A stretch of 16,383 bases of DNA. It comes from an uncultured Neisseriaceae bacterium. Lineage in GTDB: Bacteria; Pseudomonadota; Gammaproteobacteria; Burkholderiales; UBA11063. Location of the stretch: contig CALFYC010000222.1 of assembly GCA_937952895.1 (NCBI GenBank), positions 1 through 16,383 of the forward strand, written 5' to 3'. Positions within the stretch are counted from its first letter, which is position 1, and every line of letters starts with the position of its first letter. The position numbers were made by a program, and so were the translations under genes. The notes beneath the pieces are model-generated. The model did no database searches. It was not told the origin of the DNA and worked only from the letters and a program-made list of their open reading frames with translations. Of the stretch, positions 1 to 8,755 are shown in pieces.

Positions 1-750
1 ACAGCTCAAGAATTATTGTTAGATATTTATCAACAAGATAAAAACTGGAATGATGCTATTGATACGGCTAAGAAACTTGCAACATCTGATTATAGTTATC
101 ACACAGAAGTTGCACAATTCAATTGTGAATTAGCTCAGGAATCATTAATTAAATCAGATAATGAGCGATCACATAAATTAATTAATAATGCTCTAGAAAT
201 TAATCGAAAATGTGTTCGAGCTAATATTATTCTGGGTGAGATTTACTATAGTGAAGAAAAGTATGAAGATGCAATTCAAACTTGGCAATTAATTGAAAAG
301 CAAAATTATTTATATTTACCCATGGTCGTTGAAAAAATCTTTGATGCCTATTTAAGACTTAATAAAGCAAAGGAAGGCTTAACCTTAATTAAAGGCTATG
401 CAAATTTATATCCAAAACTTAATCTTTATGATAGTTGTTATCAAAAGCTAATTGATTATGATACACCTGAAAATACTCTAGAGTATTTAAGAGCTGCAAT
501 TAAAAATCATTCTAATTCCAAATTGGCTGCATTAGTAATTGATCTACATTTAAATCATTTATCAACCAATAATAATATTGCGGAAATTAAACCAGATATT
601 GAAGGTGTTAAAAGTTTACTACTTAAATATCATGAAAAATTAACTAGCTATCGGTGTGGTCGCTGTAACTTTAAAGCAAAGACCTTTTTCTGGCAATGTC
701 CTGCATGTTATGAATGGGAAAGCATAAATCCGAATAATACTGAAGTATAG
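1..750 (+). CDS. lapB: Lipopolysaccharide assembly protein B (LapB/YciM), 3' part
   Basis: The reading frame is open to the window's left edge, so the gene starts upstream. The visible 249 residues lack roughly the first 140 of a protein usually near 390, including the N-terminal membrane anchor. Most of the fragment is helical tetratricopeptide-like repeats, for example the stretch around NRKCVRANIILGEIYYSEEK. It ends in a rubredoxin-like zinc ribbon with two Cys-x2-Cys pairs (YRCGRC, then WQCPAC followed by W and E), the hallmark of LapB. In characterised enterobacteria LapB is anchored in the inner membrane facing the cytoplasm and, with FtsH, promotes degradation of LpxC, which balances LPS against phospholipid. 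All four zinc cysteines are present. The gene lies 71 bases before gltB on the same strand, with no obvious terminator between, so some read-through is possible. The family call is secure; the role is inferred from homologues. Confidence 0.9.
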   Translation, partial: TAQELLLDIYQQDKNWNDAIDTAKKLATSDYSYHTEVAQFNCELAQESLIKSDNERSHKLINNALEINRKCVRANIILGEIYYSEEKYEDAIQTWQLIEKQNYLYLPMVVEKIFDAYLRLNKAKEGLTLIKGYANLYPKLNLYDSCYQKLIDYDTPENTLEYLRAAIKNHSNSKLAALVIDLHLNHLSTNNNIAEIKPDIEGVKSLLLKYHEKLTSYRCGRCNFKAKTFFWQCPACYEWESINPNNTEV

Positions 751-780
751 TTAGCATATTAAACCTCATACAAGTATATA
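751..780 (+). promoter_or_regulatory. Possible sigma-70-type promoter for gltBD-amtB
   Basis: Directly after the lapB stop codon, TTAGCA (751-756, four of six bases matching the -35 consensus) is followed 18 bases later by TATATA (775-780). This would start transcription around 787, giving a leader of about 35 bases before gltB. No sigma-54 type -24/-12 pair (GG and GC ten bases apart in the usual context) is visible. In DNA this AT-rich such matches arise often by chance, so the call is tentative. Confidence 0.3.
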
Positions 781-821
781 AATTAGCAGCGCAAAAGTAA
801 AAAATTGGTTTTGGATTTGTA

Positions 822-3800
822 ATGAATAATTATTTTCAATTTAATGAACGGGATAATTGTGGTGTTGGTGCCATTATAAATAAATACGGTAACCCTCTAC
901 ATGATATTTTACTTAAAGGAATATCAGCACTGATTAAATTATCTCATCGCGGAGCTATCCAATCAGATGGTAGAACTGGTGATGGATGTGGTCTATCGAT
1001 TCAGATTCCAGATGAGTTTTTCCGTGTTGAATTATTCGAGAATGATGGCTTTCAATTAGCTCTTAACTACGCCGCTGGAAACATCTTTTTCTCACGCGAA
1101 TATATTAGTTTGGCAGAACAAAAGTCAATTATTATTGAAGAATGTAAAAAAATAGGTTTTAATGATATTCATTTTCGTAATATTCCGATTAATGTTTCTG
1201 TATTAGGGAGAATTGCCAAATCTAGCCTACCAATTATGGAACAGTTATTTATTAATTCACCAAAAGAACTTACGGCTAATGATTTTGAGCTACGCTTATT
1301 TGCATTAAGAAAAAATATTGAATTTAAATTTAAAGATAATCATAATTTCTTTATCTGTAGTTTATCTAGTAAAACAATTGTTTATAAAGCTTTGTGTTTA
1401 CCCAGAATACTTAAAGAGTTTTATTTAGATCTTGCAAACCCATTAGTAAAAACCAGTATTTGTGTGTTTCATCAAAGGTTTTCAACCAACACCCAGCCAA
1501 GTTGGGCTTTATCTCAGCCATTTCGTTACATAGCACATAATGGTGAAATAAATACCATATCTGGCAATCGATTATGGGCTAAAGCACGAGGTTTAAGTCT
1601 ATTACCTGAAACGGTTAAACAAAACATCAATCATTTAGCAACAATGGTTACCGAATTTGGTTCAGACTCATTTAGCTTAGATAATATGGTCGAAATGTTG
1701 ATTATATCAGGTTTAGATTTTAAACAAGCACTTAGAATTATTATCCCCCCATATTGGAAAAATAATAATAAATTAATAGAAGAAATACAAAAGTGGTATG
1801 AAACAGTAGCAACCAGTTATGAACCATGGGATGGACCTGCTGGAATCATATTTTCAAATGGGCAACAAGTAATGTGTTGTCTGGATCGTAATGGACTTAG
1901 ACCATTACGTTATTCAATTACTCAGAATGGAATTGTAGTCATTGCGTCCGAAACCGGAATTTTAGATTATCCAGAAGAAGAGTTCATTATAAAAAGTCGT
2001 CTAGGTGCAGGTGAAATGATTCTTATTGATACACAAACTAAGAAAATTTTATTTGATCAGGATATTTATCAACAATTTGACCTCAAATATTCACAGCATA
2101 ATAATTACACCACATTAGTTTTAACAGAAATGAAACATGAGACTATGTCATTAAAACATGACCTTAATATATATAAAAAAATGTTTATGATTAGTCAAGA
2201 AGAAATAGAAAATGTAATTAAAGTTTCAGCTCTTGATGGAATAGAACCAACGATGTCAATGGGTGATGATGCAGCAATTGCAGTATTAAGTAGCAAAATA
2301 CGCCCTCTAACTGATTATTTTCGACAAAATTTTGCCCAAGTAACTAATCCAGCAATTGATTCCATTCGTGAAAAATATGTTATGTCACTTGATACCTATA
2401 TCGGAACAAAACTTAATTTAACTAATTCAACATCAATTTCTGGATATAAACTGAATTCGCCAATTATTTCTGGAGAAATATATACTAATATTATTAAGAA
2501 TAACTCTAATCTTATTCATGAGATTGATTTGAGTTTTGATTCAAGCAAAATTTCTCTAGAGCAAAGCATACGCCAAATTATATCCTCATCTGAACATGCA
2601 GTTCTTAATGGCAAAACCATATTAATTTTGTCAGATTTTAATCTTGATTCAATTAAAACTACAATTCCAGCTGTAATGGCTCTTGGTGCAATTCATAATC
2701 ATTTGGTGACTAAAGAATTGCGTTTGAATGTTGATTTAATTGTAAGCACAGGAAGCACTCGTGACCCACATCAATTTTGTATTCTCTTAGGATTTGGTGC
2801 AACCGCTATTTATCCATATTTGAGTTATAAAATTATTGAAGACATACATTCAAACGCCGCCTCAAATAAAGATTTAGAAACCTTAATAAATAACTATCTA
2901 GCTTCAATAAATAAAGGCATTCTTAAAATTATGTCGAAAATGGGTATTTCAACAATTGCATCATACCGAGGAGCACAGCTATTTGAAGCTTTAGGTATTG
3001 ATAATTCAGTTACCCAAATTTGTTTCACTAATGCTGTATCACGAATTAAAGGTTCGACCTTTACTGATATTCAAGCAGAATTAGAAAAAATAAAATCTTT
3101 TGCGTGGAATAATAGTAAACCAATTGAAATTGGGGGTAATCTAAAATATCTTTATTCTGGTGAATTTCATGCATTTAACCCAGATGTAGTTACAAAGCTA
3201 CAAAAAGCTGCAACAAGTGGTAATTTAGAAGATTACTATAAATTTGCAAATGAAGTAAATCAACGACCAATTTCCTGCTTACGTGATTTATTATCTATTA
3301 AAATCCCCACACAAGTTGAACATAATCATAATGTTGACGAAGTAAATGAAATTTGTCGCCGCTTTGATAGTGCTGCAATGTCAATTGGAGCCTTAAGTTC
3401 TGAGGCACATCAAGCATTAGCTATTGCAATGAATACAATTGGTGGCAGATCAAATTCTGGTGAAGGTGGTGAAGATCCAAAACGTTTTAATACTAATTTA
3501 AATTCAAAAATAAAACAAATCGCATCTGGTAGATTTGGTGTAACACCAAGCTATTTGATGAGCGCTGAAATTATTCAAATTAAGATTGCTCAAGGTGCAA
3601 AACCTGGTGAAGGTGGTCAATTACCCGGTGAAAAAGTCAGCATTGAAATTGGACAATTACGTCATGCAACTCCAGGAGTAACCTTAATATCCCCCCCTCC
3701 ACACCATGATGTTTATTCTATAGAAGATCTAGCTCAATTAATTTTTGATTTAAAACAGTTAAACCCAGGGGCTCTAATTTCGGTAAAACTAGTATCCGAA

Positions 3801-5216
3801 CCTGGAATTGGAGTTATAGCTTGTGGTGTTGCTAAAGCTCAAGCTGATTTAATTACCATTTCGGGTTACGATGGTGGGACGGGTGCAGCGCCAATTACTT
3901 CAGTTAAAAATGTAGGCAGTCCTTGGGAATTAGGAATTGCAGAAACTCATGCAGCTTTAGTACAAAATAATTTACGTCATAAAATTCGCCTTCAAGTAGA
4001 TGGTGGATTAAAAACTGGATTAGATGTAATAAAAGCTGCAATTTTAGGGGCTGAATCATTTGGATTTGGCACAGCACCTATGATTGCTTTAGGGTGCAAA
4101 TACCTACGAATCTGTCATTTAAATAATTGTGCCACCGGAATGGCCACCCAAAATGTTGAATTAAGACAAAAACATTTTAAAGGTCTTCCTGATATGGTAA
4201 TTAATTATTTTAAAGGTGTCGCCCATGAAACACAACATTGGCTAAGTAAATTAGGCTTAAGTCAACTAGTTGATCTAATTGGTAGAACAGACCTATTAGA
4301 GCAAGTTAACCATCAAACAACTAAAAAGGTTGACTTAGCTGAAATGTTATCTCTAGCAAGCACATCTTCTAATTATCCACTATATTATAGTGAAGCCAAC
4401 ATTAACCATGACCGCGGAGTTTTAAATCAACGCATATATGCTGATTGTATGGAAGCTGTGTATAATTCACAGACATTAGAAAAAACCTACACAATTTACA
4501 ATACAGATCGCTCAATCGGTGCAACTTTAGCTGGTGAAATTGCTAAAAACCATGGAGTAGGCGGATTAGAAAAGCCAATTATTCTTAATTTTAATGGAGT
4601 TGCCGGTCAATCTTTTGGCGTTTGGGCTACTAAAGGTATGGAGTTATATCTAAATGGTGAAGCTAATGATTATGTGGGTAAAGGCCTCTCTGGTGGTAAA
4701 ATTGTAATAAAACATCAAAGCTTAAATAATAATAGCGATATTACCTTGATGGGCAATACTTGCCTATACGGTGCAACTAGTGGCCAACTATTTGTCAATG
4801 GGAACACTGGAGATAGATTTGCGGCACGCAATTCTGGAGTAACCGCAGTAATTGAAGGACTAGCAAGTAATGGCTGTGAGTATATGACCGGTGGTGTTGT
4901 TGTAATTTTGGGTAAAATTGATCAAAATTTTGGTGCTGGTATGACTGGTGGCATATGTTATATTTGGCATGATAAATCAAAAACTCAAGCTAATCTTAAT
5001 CATGATTTTGTTGAAACATTATCTATCGAAGAATTAGGTGAAACTAAAGATAGACATATTAAATATCTTTATGATTTAATTTCACAACATTATCATGAAA
5101 CACGTTCTGCAAGAGCTTCTCAGTTTCTAGCAGATTTTGAGAGTAATATTAAAAATTTAATACTAATTAAGCCTAAAAATATTAGTATTAATAGTATGAT
5201 TAGCTACCTAAATTAA
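822..5216 (+). CDS. gltB: Glutamate synthase (NADPH), large alpha subunit
   Basis: GltB releases ammonia from glutamine and channels it to 2-oxoglutarate to make glutamate, working with GltD in the cytoplasm. At 1464 residues it is close to the family's usual size. The N-terminal class II glutaminase domain (about 13-420) has Cys13 in DNCGVG as nucleophile, so a 12-residue propeptide should be removed. HQRFSTNT starts at 217, and DRNGLRPLRY lies further on. A linker domain follows, then the FMN-binding synthase barrel (about 780-1170) with PGEGGQLPGEK at 928-938 and SGYDGGTG at 1014-1021. Cys1092, Cys1098 and Cys1103 have the C-x5-C-x4-C spacing of the 3Fe-4S cluster. The C-terminal beta-helix GXGXG domain spans about 1228-1420. 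An in-frame stop at 798-800 leaves ATG 822 as the only ATG start; the ribosome site is weak (GGA at 813-815). All catalytic elements look intact. Confidence 0.98.
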   Translation: MNNYFQFNERDNCGVGAIINKYGNPLHDILLKGISALIKLSHRGAIQSDGRTGDGCGLSIQIPDEFFRVELFENDGFQLALNYAAGNIFFSREYISLAEQKSIIIEECKKIGFNDIHFRNIPINVSVLGRIAKSSLPIMEQLFINSPKELTANDFELRLFALRKNIEFKFKDNHNFFICSLSSKTIVYKALCLPRILKEFYLDLANPLVKTSICVFHQRFSTNTQPSWALSQPFRYIAHNGEINTISGNRLWAKARGLSLLPETVKQNINHLATMVTEFGSDSFSLDNMVEMLIISGLDFKQALRIIIPPYWKNNNKLIEEIQKWYETVATSYEPWDGPAGIIFSNGQQVMCCLDRNGLRPLRYSITQNGIVVIASETGILDYPEEEFIIKSRLGAGEMILIDTQTKKILFDQDIYQQFDLKYSQHNNYTTLVLTEMKHETMSLKHDLNIYKKMFMISQEEIENVIKVSALDGIEPTMSMGDDAAIAVLSSKIRPLTDYFRQNFAQVTNPAIDSIREKYVMSLDTYIGTKLNLTNSTSISGYKLNSPIISGEIYTNIIKNNSNLIHEIDLSFDSSKISLEQSIRQIISSSEHAVLNGKTILILSDFNLDSIKTTIPAVMALGAIHNHLVTKELRLNVDLIVSTGSTRDPHQFCILLGFGATAIYPYLSYKIIEDIHSNAASNKDLETLINNYLASINKGILKIMSKMGISTIASYRGAQLFEALGIDNSVTQICFTNAVSRIKGSTFTDIQAELEKIKSFAWNNSKPIEIGGNLKYLYSGEFHAFNPDVVTKLQKAATSGNLEDYYKFANEVNQRPISCLRDLLSIKIPTQVEHNHNVDEVNEICRRFDSAAMSIGALSSEAHQALAIAMNTIGGRSNSGEGGEDPKRFNTNLNSKIKQIASGRFGVTPSYLMSAEIIQIKIAQGAKPGEGGQLPGEKVSIEIGQLRHATPGVTLISPPPHHDVYSIEDLAQLIFDLKQLNPGALISVKLVSEPGIGVIACGVAKAQADLITISGYDGGTGAAPITSVKNVGSPWELGIAETHAALVQNNLRHKIRLQVDGGLKTGLDVIKAAILGAESFGFGTAPMIALGCKYLRICHLNNCATGMATQNVELRQKHFKGLPDMVINYFKGVAHETQHWLSKLGLSQLVDLIGRTDLLEQVNHQTTKKVDLAEMLSLASTSSNYPLYYSEANINHDRGVLNQRIYADCMEAVYNSQTLEKTYTIYNTDRSIGATLAGEIAKNHGVGGLEKPIILNFNGVAGQSFGVWATKGMELYLNGEANDYVGKGLSGGKIVIKHQSLNNNSDITLMGNTCLYGATSGQLFVNGNTGDRFAARNSGVTAVIEGLASNGCEYMTGGVVVILGKIDQNFGAGMTGGICYIWHDKSKTQANLNHDFVETLSIEELGETKDRHIKYLYDLISQHYHETRSARASQFLADFESNIKNLILIKPKNISINSMISYLN

Positions 5217-5220
5217 AAGG
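5215..5220 (+). promoter_or_regulatory. gltD ribosome binding site overlapping the gltB stop codon
   Basis: AAAAGG overlaps the last two bases of the gltB TAA and sits 10 bases before the gltD ATG. The overlap suggests that ribosomes ending on gltB could help start gltD, which would keep the two subunits in balance. This is inferred from spacing only. Confidence 0.5.
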
Positions 5221-5230
5221 CAATCAGCTT

Positions 5231-6625
5231 ATGAAAAAGAATATCAATCGATTTATTGAAATTGAACGAATTGACCCACCAAAAATTAATGAAAAAGAAC
5301 GCCAAACTCAATTCAAAGAAATATATATTCAGCATAATGATTTAGACATAAAACATCAGGCAGATCGATGTCTTGAATGTGGTAATCCATATTGCCAGTG
5401 GAAGTGTCCAGTACATAACTATATTCCACAGTGGCTAAAATTAGCCTATGAAGGAAGAATTATTGAAGCTGCCGAACTATCACACCAAACAAATAGTTTC
5501 CCTGAGATATGTGGCAGGATCTGTCCACAAGATCGTTTATGTGAAGGATCTTGTACCCTTGAAGATGGATTTGGTGCCGTCACCATTGGTAATGTTGAAA
5601 AATATATCACTGATGAAGCATTTAAATTGGGATGGAAACCAAATTACACAATAGAAAAACGTTCAGATAAAAAAGTTGCAATTATTGGTGCTGGTCCTGC
5701 TGGATTAGCATGTGCGGATATGTTAAATCGCAGTGGCATTAATGTAACCGTATTTGATCGCCAATCTACAATTGGTGGGCTAATGACTTTCGGGGTTCCT
5801 GCATTTAAACTAGAGAAAAATATAATCAAAAATCGTTTTAATTTATTAAAAGATGCCGGGATTGTATTTAAACTAGATACTGAAATTGGTAAAGATATTC
5901 AATTTGAACAATTATTATCTGACTTTGATGCAGTTTTTATTGGGGTTGGGACTTATCAACCGTTACAAGAAAAATCATTAACTTCATCTAATATAAATGT
6001 TATTGAATCACTGACTTTTTTAAGTTCTGTTAATAAAAATATCCTAGAAAATCAGGATGTTGAATTTAAACCTCAAATTCAAAATAAGAAAATTTTGGTG
6101 TTAGGTGGCGGTGATACAGCCATGGATTGTATTCGAACTTCAATACGTCTTAATGCGCTTAGTGTAACATGCGCCTATAGACGTAATGAAAATGATATGC
6201 CAGGATCAAAACGCGAATACATTAACTCCTTAGAAGAAGGTTGTAAATTTATCTTCAATGCTCAACCAACTGGCCTAACTGAAAAAAATGGCAAAGTAAC
6301 TGGAGTTAAATTTATTCAAACTAAAGTTAATATTGGCTCAGATGGACAAAAAACTATAGAGACCATTAATAATTCAGAGTTTGAAATCGAAGCTGATATT
6401 GTAATTACTGCGTTTGGTTTTAGACCTGAGGAGTTACCATGGTTAAATCCAAATCATGTAAACTTAGACCATCATGGTCGTATCAAAATTTCTTATAAAC
6501 ATCAACAAAGTAGTAATTCCAAAATTTTTGCCGGTGGTGATATAGTGCGCGGTGCTAGTTTAGTTGTATATGCTATTGCTGATGGAATGGAAGCTGCACG
6601 CGAAATAGCTGAATTTTTAAACTAA
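5231..6625 (+). CDS. gltD: Glutamate synthase (NADPH), small beta subunit
   Basis: GltD oxidises NADPH and passes electrons through FAD and iron-sulfur clusters to the FMN of GltB. The 464-residue protein matches the usual length. The N-terminal ferredoxin-like domain has two cysteine groups, C47/C50/C55/C59 and C94/C98/C104/C108, which supply the ligands for the two 4Fe-4S clusters. The FAD Rossmann motif GAGPAG is at 153-158. The NADPH site is marked by GGGDTAMDC at 292-300, followed by YRRNENDMPGSKRE, which is typical of the family. The C-terminal FAD segment FAGGDIVRGASLVVYAIADG completes the fold. It starts 14 bases after gltB, so the two are clearly co-transcribed. All expected cysteines and nucleotide-binding glycines are present. 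Related stand-alone oxidoreductases share this fold, but position and sequence fit GltD. Confidence 0.97.
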   Translation: MKKNINRFIEIERIDPPKINEKERQTQFKEIYIQHNDLDIKHQADRCLECGNPYCQWKCPVHNYIPQWLKLAYEGRIIEAAELSHQTNSFPEICGRICPQDRLCEGSCTLEDGFGAVTIGNVEKYITDEAFKLGWKPNYTIEKRSDKKVAIIGAGPAGLACADMLNRSGINVTVFDRQSTIGGLMTFGVPAFKLEKNIIKNRFNLLKDAGIVFKLDTEIGKDIQFEQLLSDFDAVFIGVGTYQPLQEKSLTSSNINVIESLTFLSSVNKNILENQDVEFKPQIQNKKILVLGGGDTAMDCIRTSIRLNALSVTCAYRRNENDMPGSKREYINSLEEGCKFIFNAQPTGLTEKNGKVTGVKFIQTKVNIGSDGQKTIETINNSEFEIEADIVITAFGFRPEELPWLNPNHVNLDHHGRIKISYKHQQSSNSKIFAGGDIVRGASLVVYAIADGMEAAREIAEFLN

Positions 6626-6651
6626 ATCTGCATACGGAAAATTTATAATTT

Positions 6652-7863
6652 ATGAATTCGCAAATTCTTGAAAACTCTCTTTGGGTATCTATCTCTGCAA
6701 TACTTGTACTACTTATGAATTTTGGTTTAGCTTTTTTTTATTCAGGATTAGTTTCTGGACGTAATACATTAAATACAATTAAAATGAGTATCGTCACCTT
6801 AGGAATTATTCCTATGGTTTGGTGGGCTATTGGTTATTCATTAGCATTTAATGGTCAAAATCCATTTATTGGTTCGCCAGGGTTAGAATTTTTAATTCCT
6901 ATTCAAATTAATCAAATCGCATCAGGAACTAAAGTATTAACTATATCATTTATTTGTTTTCAGGCAATGTTTGCAAGTATTGCTCCTGCAATAATCTCAG
7001 GTTCTGGGGTAGAACGTTTGAAGTTTCGTGCTTATTTGCTTTTTATTATCATCTGGGTAATTATGGTTTATTGCACCTTAGCACATATGGTTTGGAGTAA
7101 TAATGGTTGGGCATATCATTTTGGTGCGTTTGACTTTGCTGGTGGATTAGTTGTGCATGTAAGCGCAGGATTTTCTGGTCTAGCTTTAGCAATGGTTTTA
7201 AAACCACGCAAATCAGATGCAAAACGGAATGGTAAACATAATCTACCACTAATGGTTCTAGGCTGTGGTTTATTATGGTTTGGTTGGTTTGGATTTAATG
7301 CAGGCTCAGCCTTAGAAATTAATCCAATCGTATTTCAAGCAGTTGCAAATACGATGTTTGCAACATCAGCAGCTATGGCAGTATGGGTTTTCTTAGATCT
7401 CATTCGCAATAAAGCCAATAGCATTACTGGAATTTGTAATTCACTAATTATTGGCTTAGTTGCAATTACTCCATCAGCAGGCTACGTAGGGGTATCTGCT
7501 GCCATTGCAATTGGTGGTATTGCATCATTAGTTTCCTATATAATAATTATTTACTATAATCGCTTAAAAAATAAAGTAGATGACTCATTAGATGTATTTA
7601 CATGCCATGGAGTTCCTGGGTTTTTAGGAGGTATTTTGGTTGGAGTATTTGCAACTCCTAAAGTAAACCTAGCTATTCCATATGGTGCAATATATGGTGA
7701 CGGATCACTTTTATATAAACAATTTATTGTAACTTGTGTAGTTGCTTTATTTAGTTTTTTTGCTACATATATAATTTTAATTATTCTAAATAAATTTATT
7801 GGAATTCGGGTTCATGAAAATCTTGAACGTGATGGCATTGATTCTGCTGAAGAACAAGAATAA
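6652..7863 (+). CDS. amtB: Ammonium transporter, Amt family
   Basis: This inner-membrane channel-type transporter takes up ammonium and is normally a trimer of 11-helix subunits. The 403 residues are strongly hydrophobic and align almost without offset to mature E. coli AmtB numbering. The pore histidine pair is H169 (VVHVSAG) and H319 (TCHGVPG). The two phenylalanines of the gate are F107 and F215, and recruitment-site residues W148 and S219 are present. IYGDG precedes the last helix. There is no cleavable signal peptide: the protein goes almost straight into helix 1, as in several Amt proteins. Helix 1 reads LLMNFGLAFFYSGL, where MTPG and YGG are usual. The cytoplasmic tail is short but keeps the RVHENLERDG region that usually contacts GlnK. 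The start lies 26 bases after gltD, with GGAAA 11 bases upstream, so it is probably the third gene of the operon. No P-II gene follows. Confidence 0.95.
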   Translation: MNSQILENSLWVSISAILVLLMNFGLAFFYSGLVSGRNTLNTIKMSIVTLGIIPMVWWAIGYSLAFNGQNPFIGSPGLEFLIPIQINQIASGTKVLTISFICFQAMFASIAPAIISGSGVERLKFRAYLLFIIIWVIMVYCTLAHMVWSNNGWAYHFGAFDFAGGLVVHVSAGFSGLALAMVLKPRKSDAKRNGKHNLPLMVLGCGLLWFGWFGFNAGSALEINPIVFQAVANTMFATSAAMAVWVFLDLIRNKANSITGICNSLIIGLVAITPSAGYVGVSAAIAIGGIASLVSYIIIIYYNRLKNKVDDSLDVFTCHGVPGFLGGILVGVFATPKVNLAIPYGAIYGDGSLLYKQFIVTCVVALFSFFATYIILIILNKFIGIRVHENLERDGIDSAEEQE

Positions 7864-7896
7864 ATTGATATTTTCATTGCTCTATTAAACATTCCC

Positions 7897-7924
7897 AAAG
7901 CTCACCTTATCGTGATGAGCTTTT
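7897..7924. terminator. Convergent dyad, possible bidirectional terminator
   Basis: AAAGCTCA (7897-7904) and TGAGCTTT (7916-7923) form a perfect 8-base-pair stem around an 11-base loop, in the 77-base gap between the converging amtB and phosphatase genes. On the + side the stem ends in only four T, and on the - side in three, so the T tracts are short. Its placement between two stop codons is the best argument for a shared terminator. Strength is uncertain. Confidence 0.5.
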
Positions 7925-7940
7925 AAAATTATTAGTCAAT

Positions 7941-8741
7941 TTAATTAAACTGATTATCTTCCCAACTTCCATAAAGTGGATTAGGTAGAATGAAATAGCC
8001 ATGACCAAATATATTGTAATTATCATCATTGGCATCAAGTTTAATTATATCTGATTGTTTAAATTTAGGAAAATCTTGAATATTATCACCAATATAAGCA
8101 ATAACTTTATGTGGTGGTATTTTATTTGACCATACCATTAATTTTGATTCATATTTACCAAATTCAACCGCATTAAACCTCGGATTTTTATCTGATGGGG
8201 TTGGATTATCTTTACGATTAGTTAAAACAATTTGATCAAAACACACGCCTTGTTTTTTTAGATTATCTACTGTTGCAGCTACAGTATTACCGCTTGTATA
8301 TGCCCCATCACGATTACTAACCAATGAAACATAACCGCCTTGCTTTTTAACACTGCAGCTAAATTTTACTACCCCAGGCAGCGCTTTAGAAAATTCTTTT
8401 AAATCAATATATTTACTAAAATCATCTTCATTATCCGCTAATTCATTACAATTTTTAAAATATGAACTATTATCTAAAGTGGTTTCATCAATATCTAAAA
8501 TCACACCCCATGATTGTGGTTTTAGATGATCTTTATCAATTTGCGCTTTAACATATTCTCCAGCAATTGCAAAGGTTTGGCGATATATAGCACGCTTTTC
8601 TGCTGAATCACGATACCATTTAACTGCTTGCTTAATAGCGGGATTCTGCGGAGCACCAGAACATTCAAAATCTTTATCAATAGCAAAAACATTTGTTGTT
8701 AACAAAAGAATAGATAGTAATGTGATATTTCTAAATTGCAT
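7941..8741 (-). CDS. Secreted HAD-type acid phosphatase (class C, e(P4)-like)
   Basis: This is probably a periplasmic phosphomonoesterase that dephosphorylates nucleotides or other small phosphate esters. The mature part carries the HAD subfamily IIIB signatures: nucleophile motif LDIDETTLDNSSY with D83 and D85, S142-N143-R144, GDNIQDF with D219 and D223, and the closing PNPLYGSWE typical of e(P4)-type acid phosphatases. Residues 1-20 form a signal peptide with a hydrophobic core (TLLSILLL) and a likely cut after VFA. No lipobox cysteine follows, so unlike Haemophilus e(P4) it should be soluble rather than a lipoprotein. The frame is open 16 codons further, to 8789, but ATG 8741 is preferred because GGAG lies 10 bases before it and the signal peptide then begins correctly. 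The resulting 266 residues are normal for the family. It runs convergent to amtB. Family call is strong, substrate unknown. Confidence 0.85.
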   Translation of the reverse strand: MQFRNITLLSILLLTTNVFAIDKDFECSGAPQNPAIKQAVKWYRDSAEKRAIYRQTFAIAGEYVKAQIDKDHLKPQSWGVILDIDETTLDNSSYFKNCNELADNEDDFSKYIDLKEFSKALPGVVKFSCSVKKQGGYVSLVSNRDGAYTSGNTVAATVDNLKKQGVCFDQIVLTNRKDNPTPSDKNPRFNAVEFGKYESKLMVWSNKIPPHKVIAYIGDNIQDFPKFKQSDIIKLDANDDNYNIFGHGYFILPNPLYGSWEDNQFN

Positions 8742-8751
8742 AATTTTTAGG

Positions 8752-8755
8752 CTCC
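8752..8755 (-). promoter_or_regulatory. Shine-Dalgarno site that fixes the phosphatase start
   Basis: On the - strand GGAG is followed by 10 bases and then ATG at 8741. No comparable site precedes the upstream in-frame start at 8789, which is why the shorter protein is called. Confidence 0.6.

Noticed and set aside
751..821. Possible sigma-54 promoter before gltB
   Set aside because: No TGGCAC-N5-TTGC-like pair with the required spacing is present; the GG pairs near 807 and 813 lack the matching GC.
4795..4980. 61-codon open frame on the - strand within gltB
   Set aside because: It is the complement of the glycine-rich GXGXG domain. The His/Tyr/Gln-rich translation is a typical shadow of AT-rich coding DNA.
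5448..5829. Short open frames on both strands within gltD
   Set aside because: Both overlap the conserved cysteine and FAD regions of gltD in other frames and resemble no protein family.
7061..7249. 62-codon open frame on the - strand within amtB
   Set aside because: It is antisense to the transporter helices that contain the first pore histidine; no independent signal supports it.
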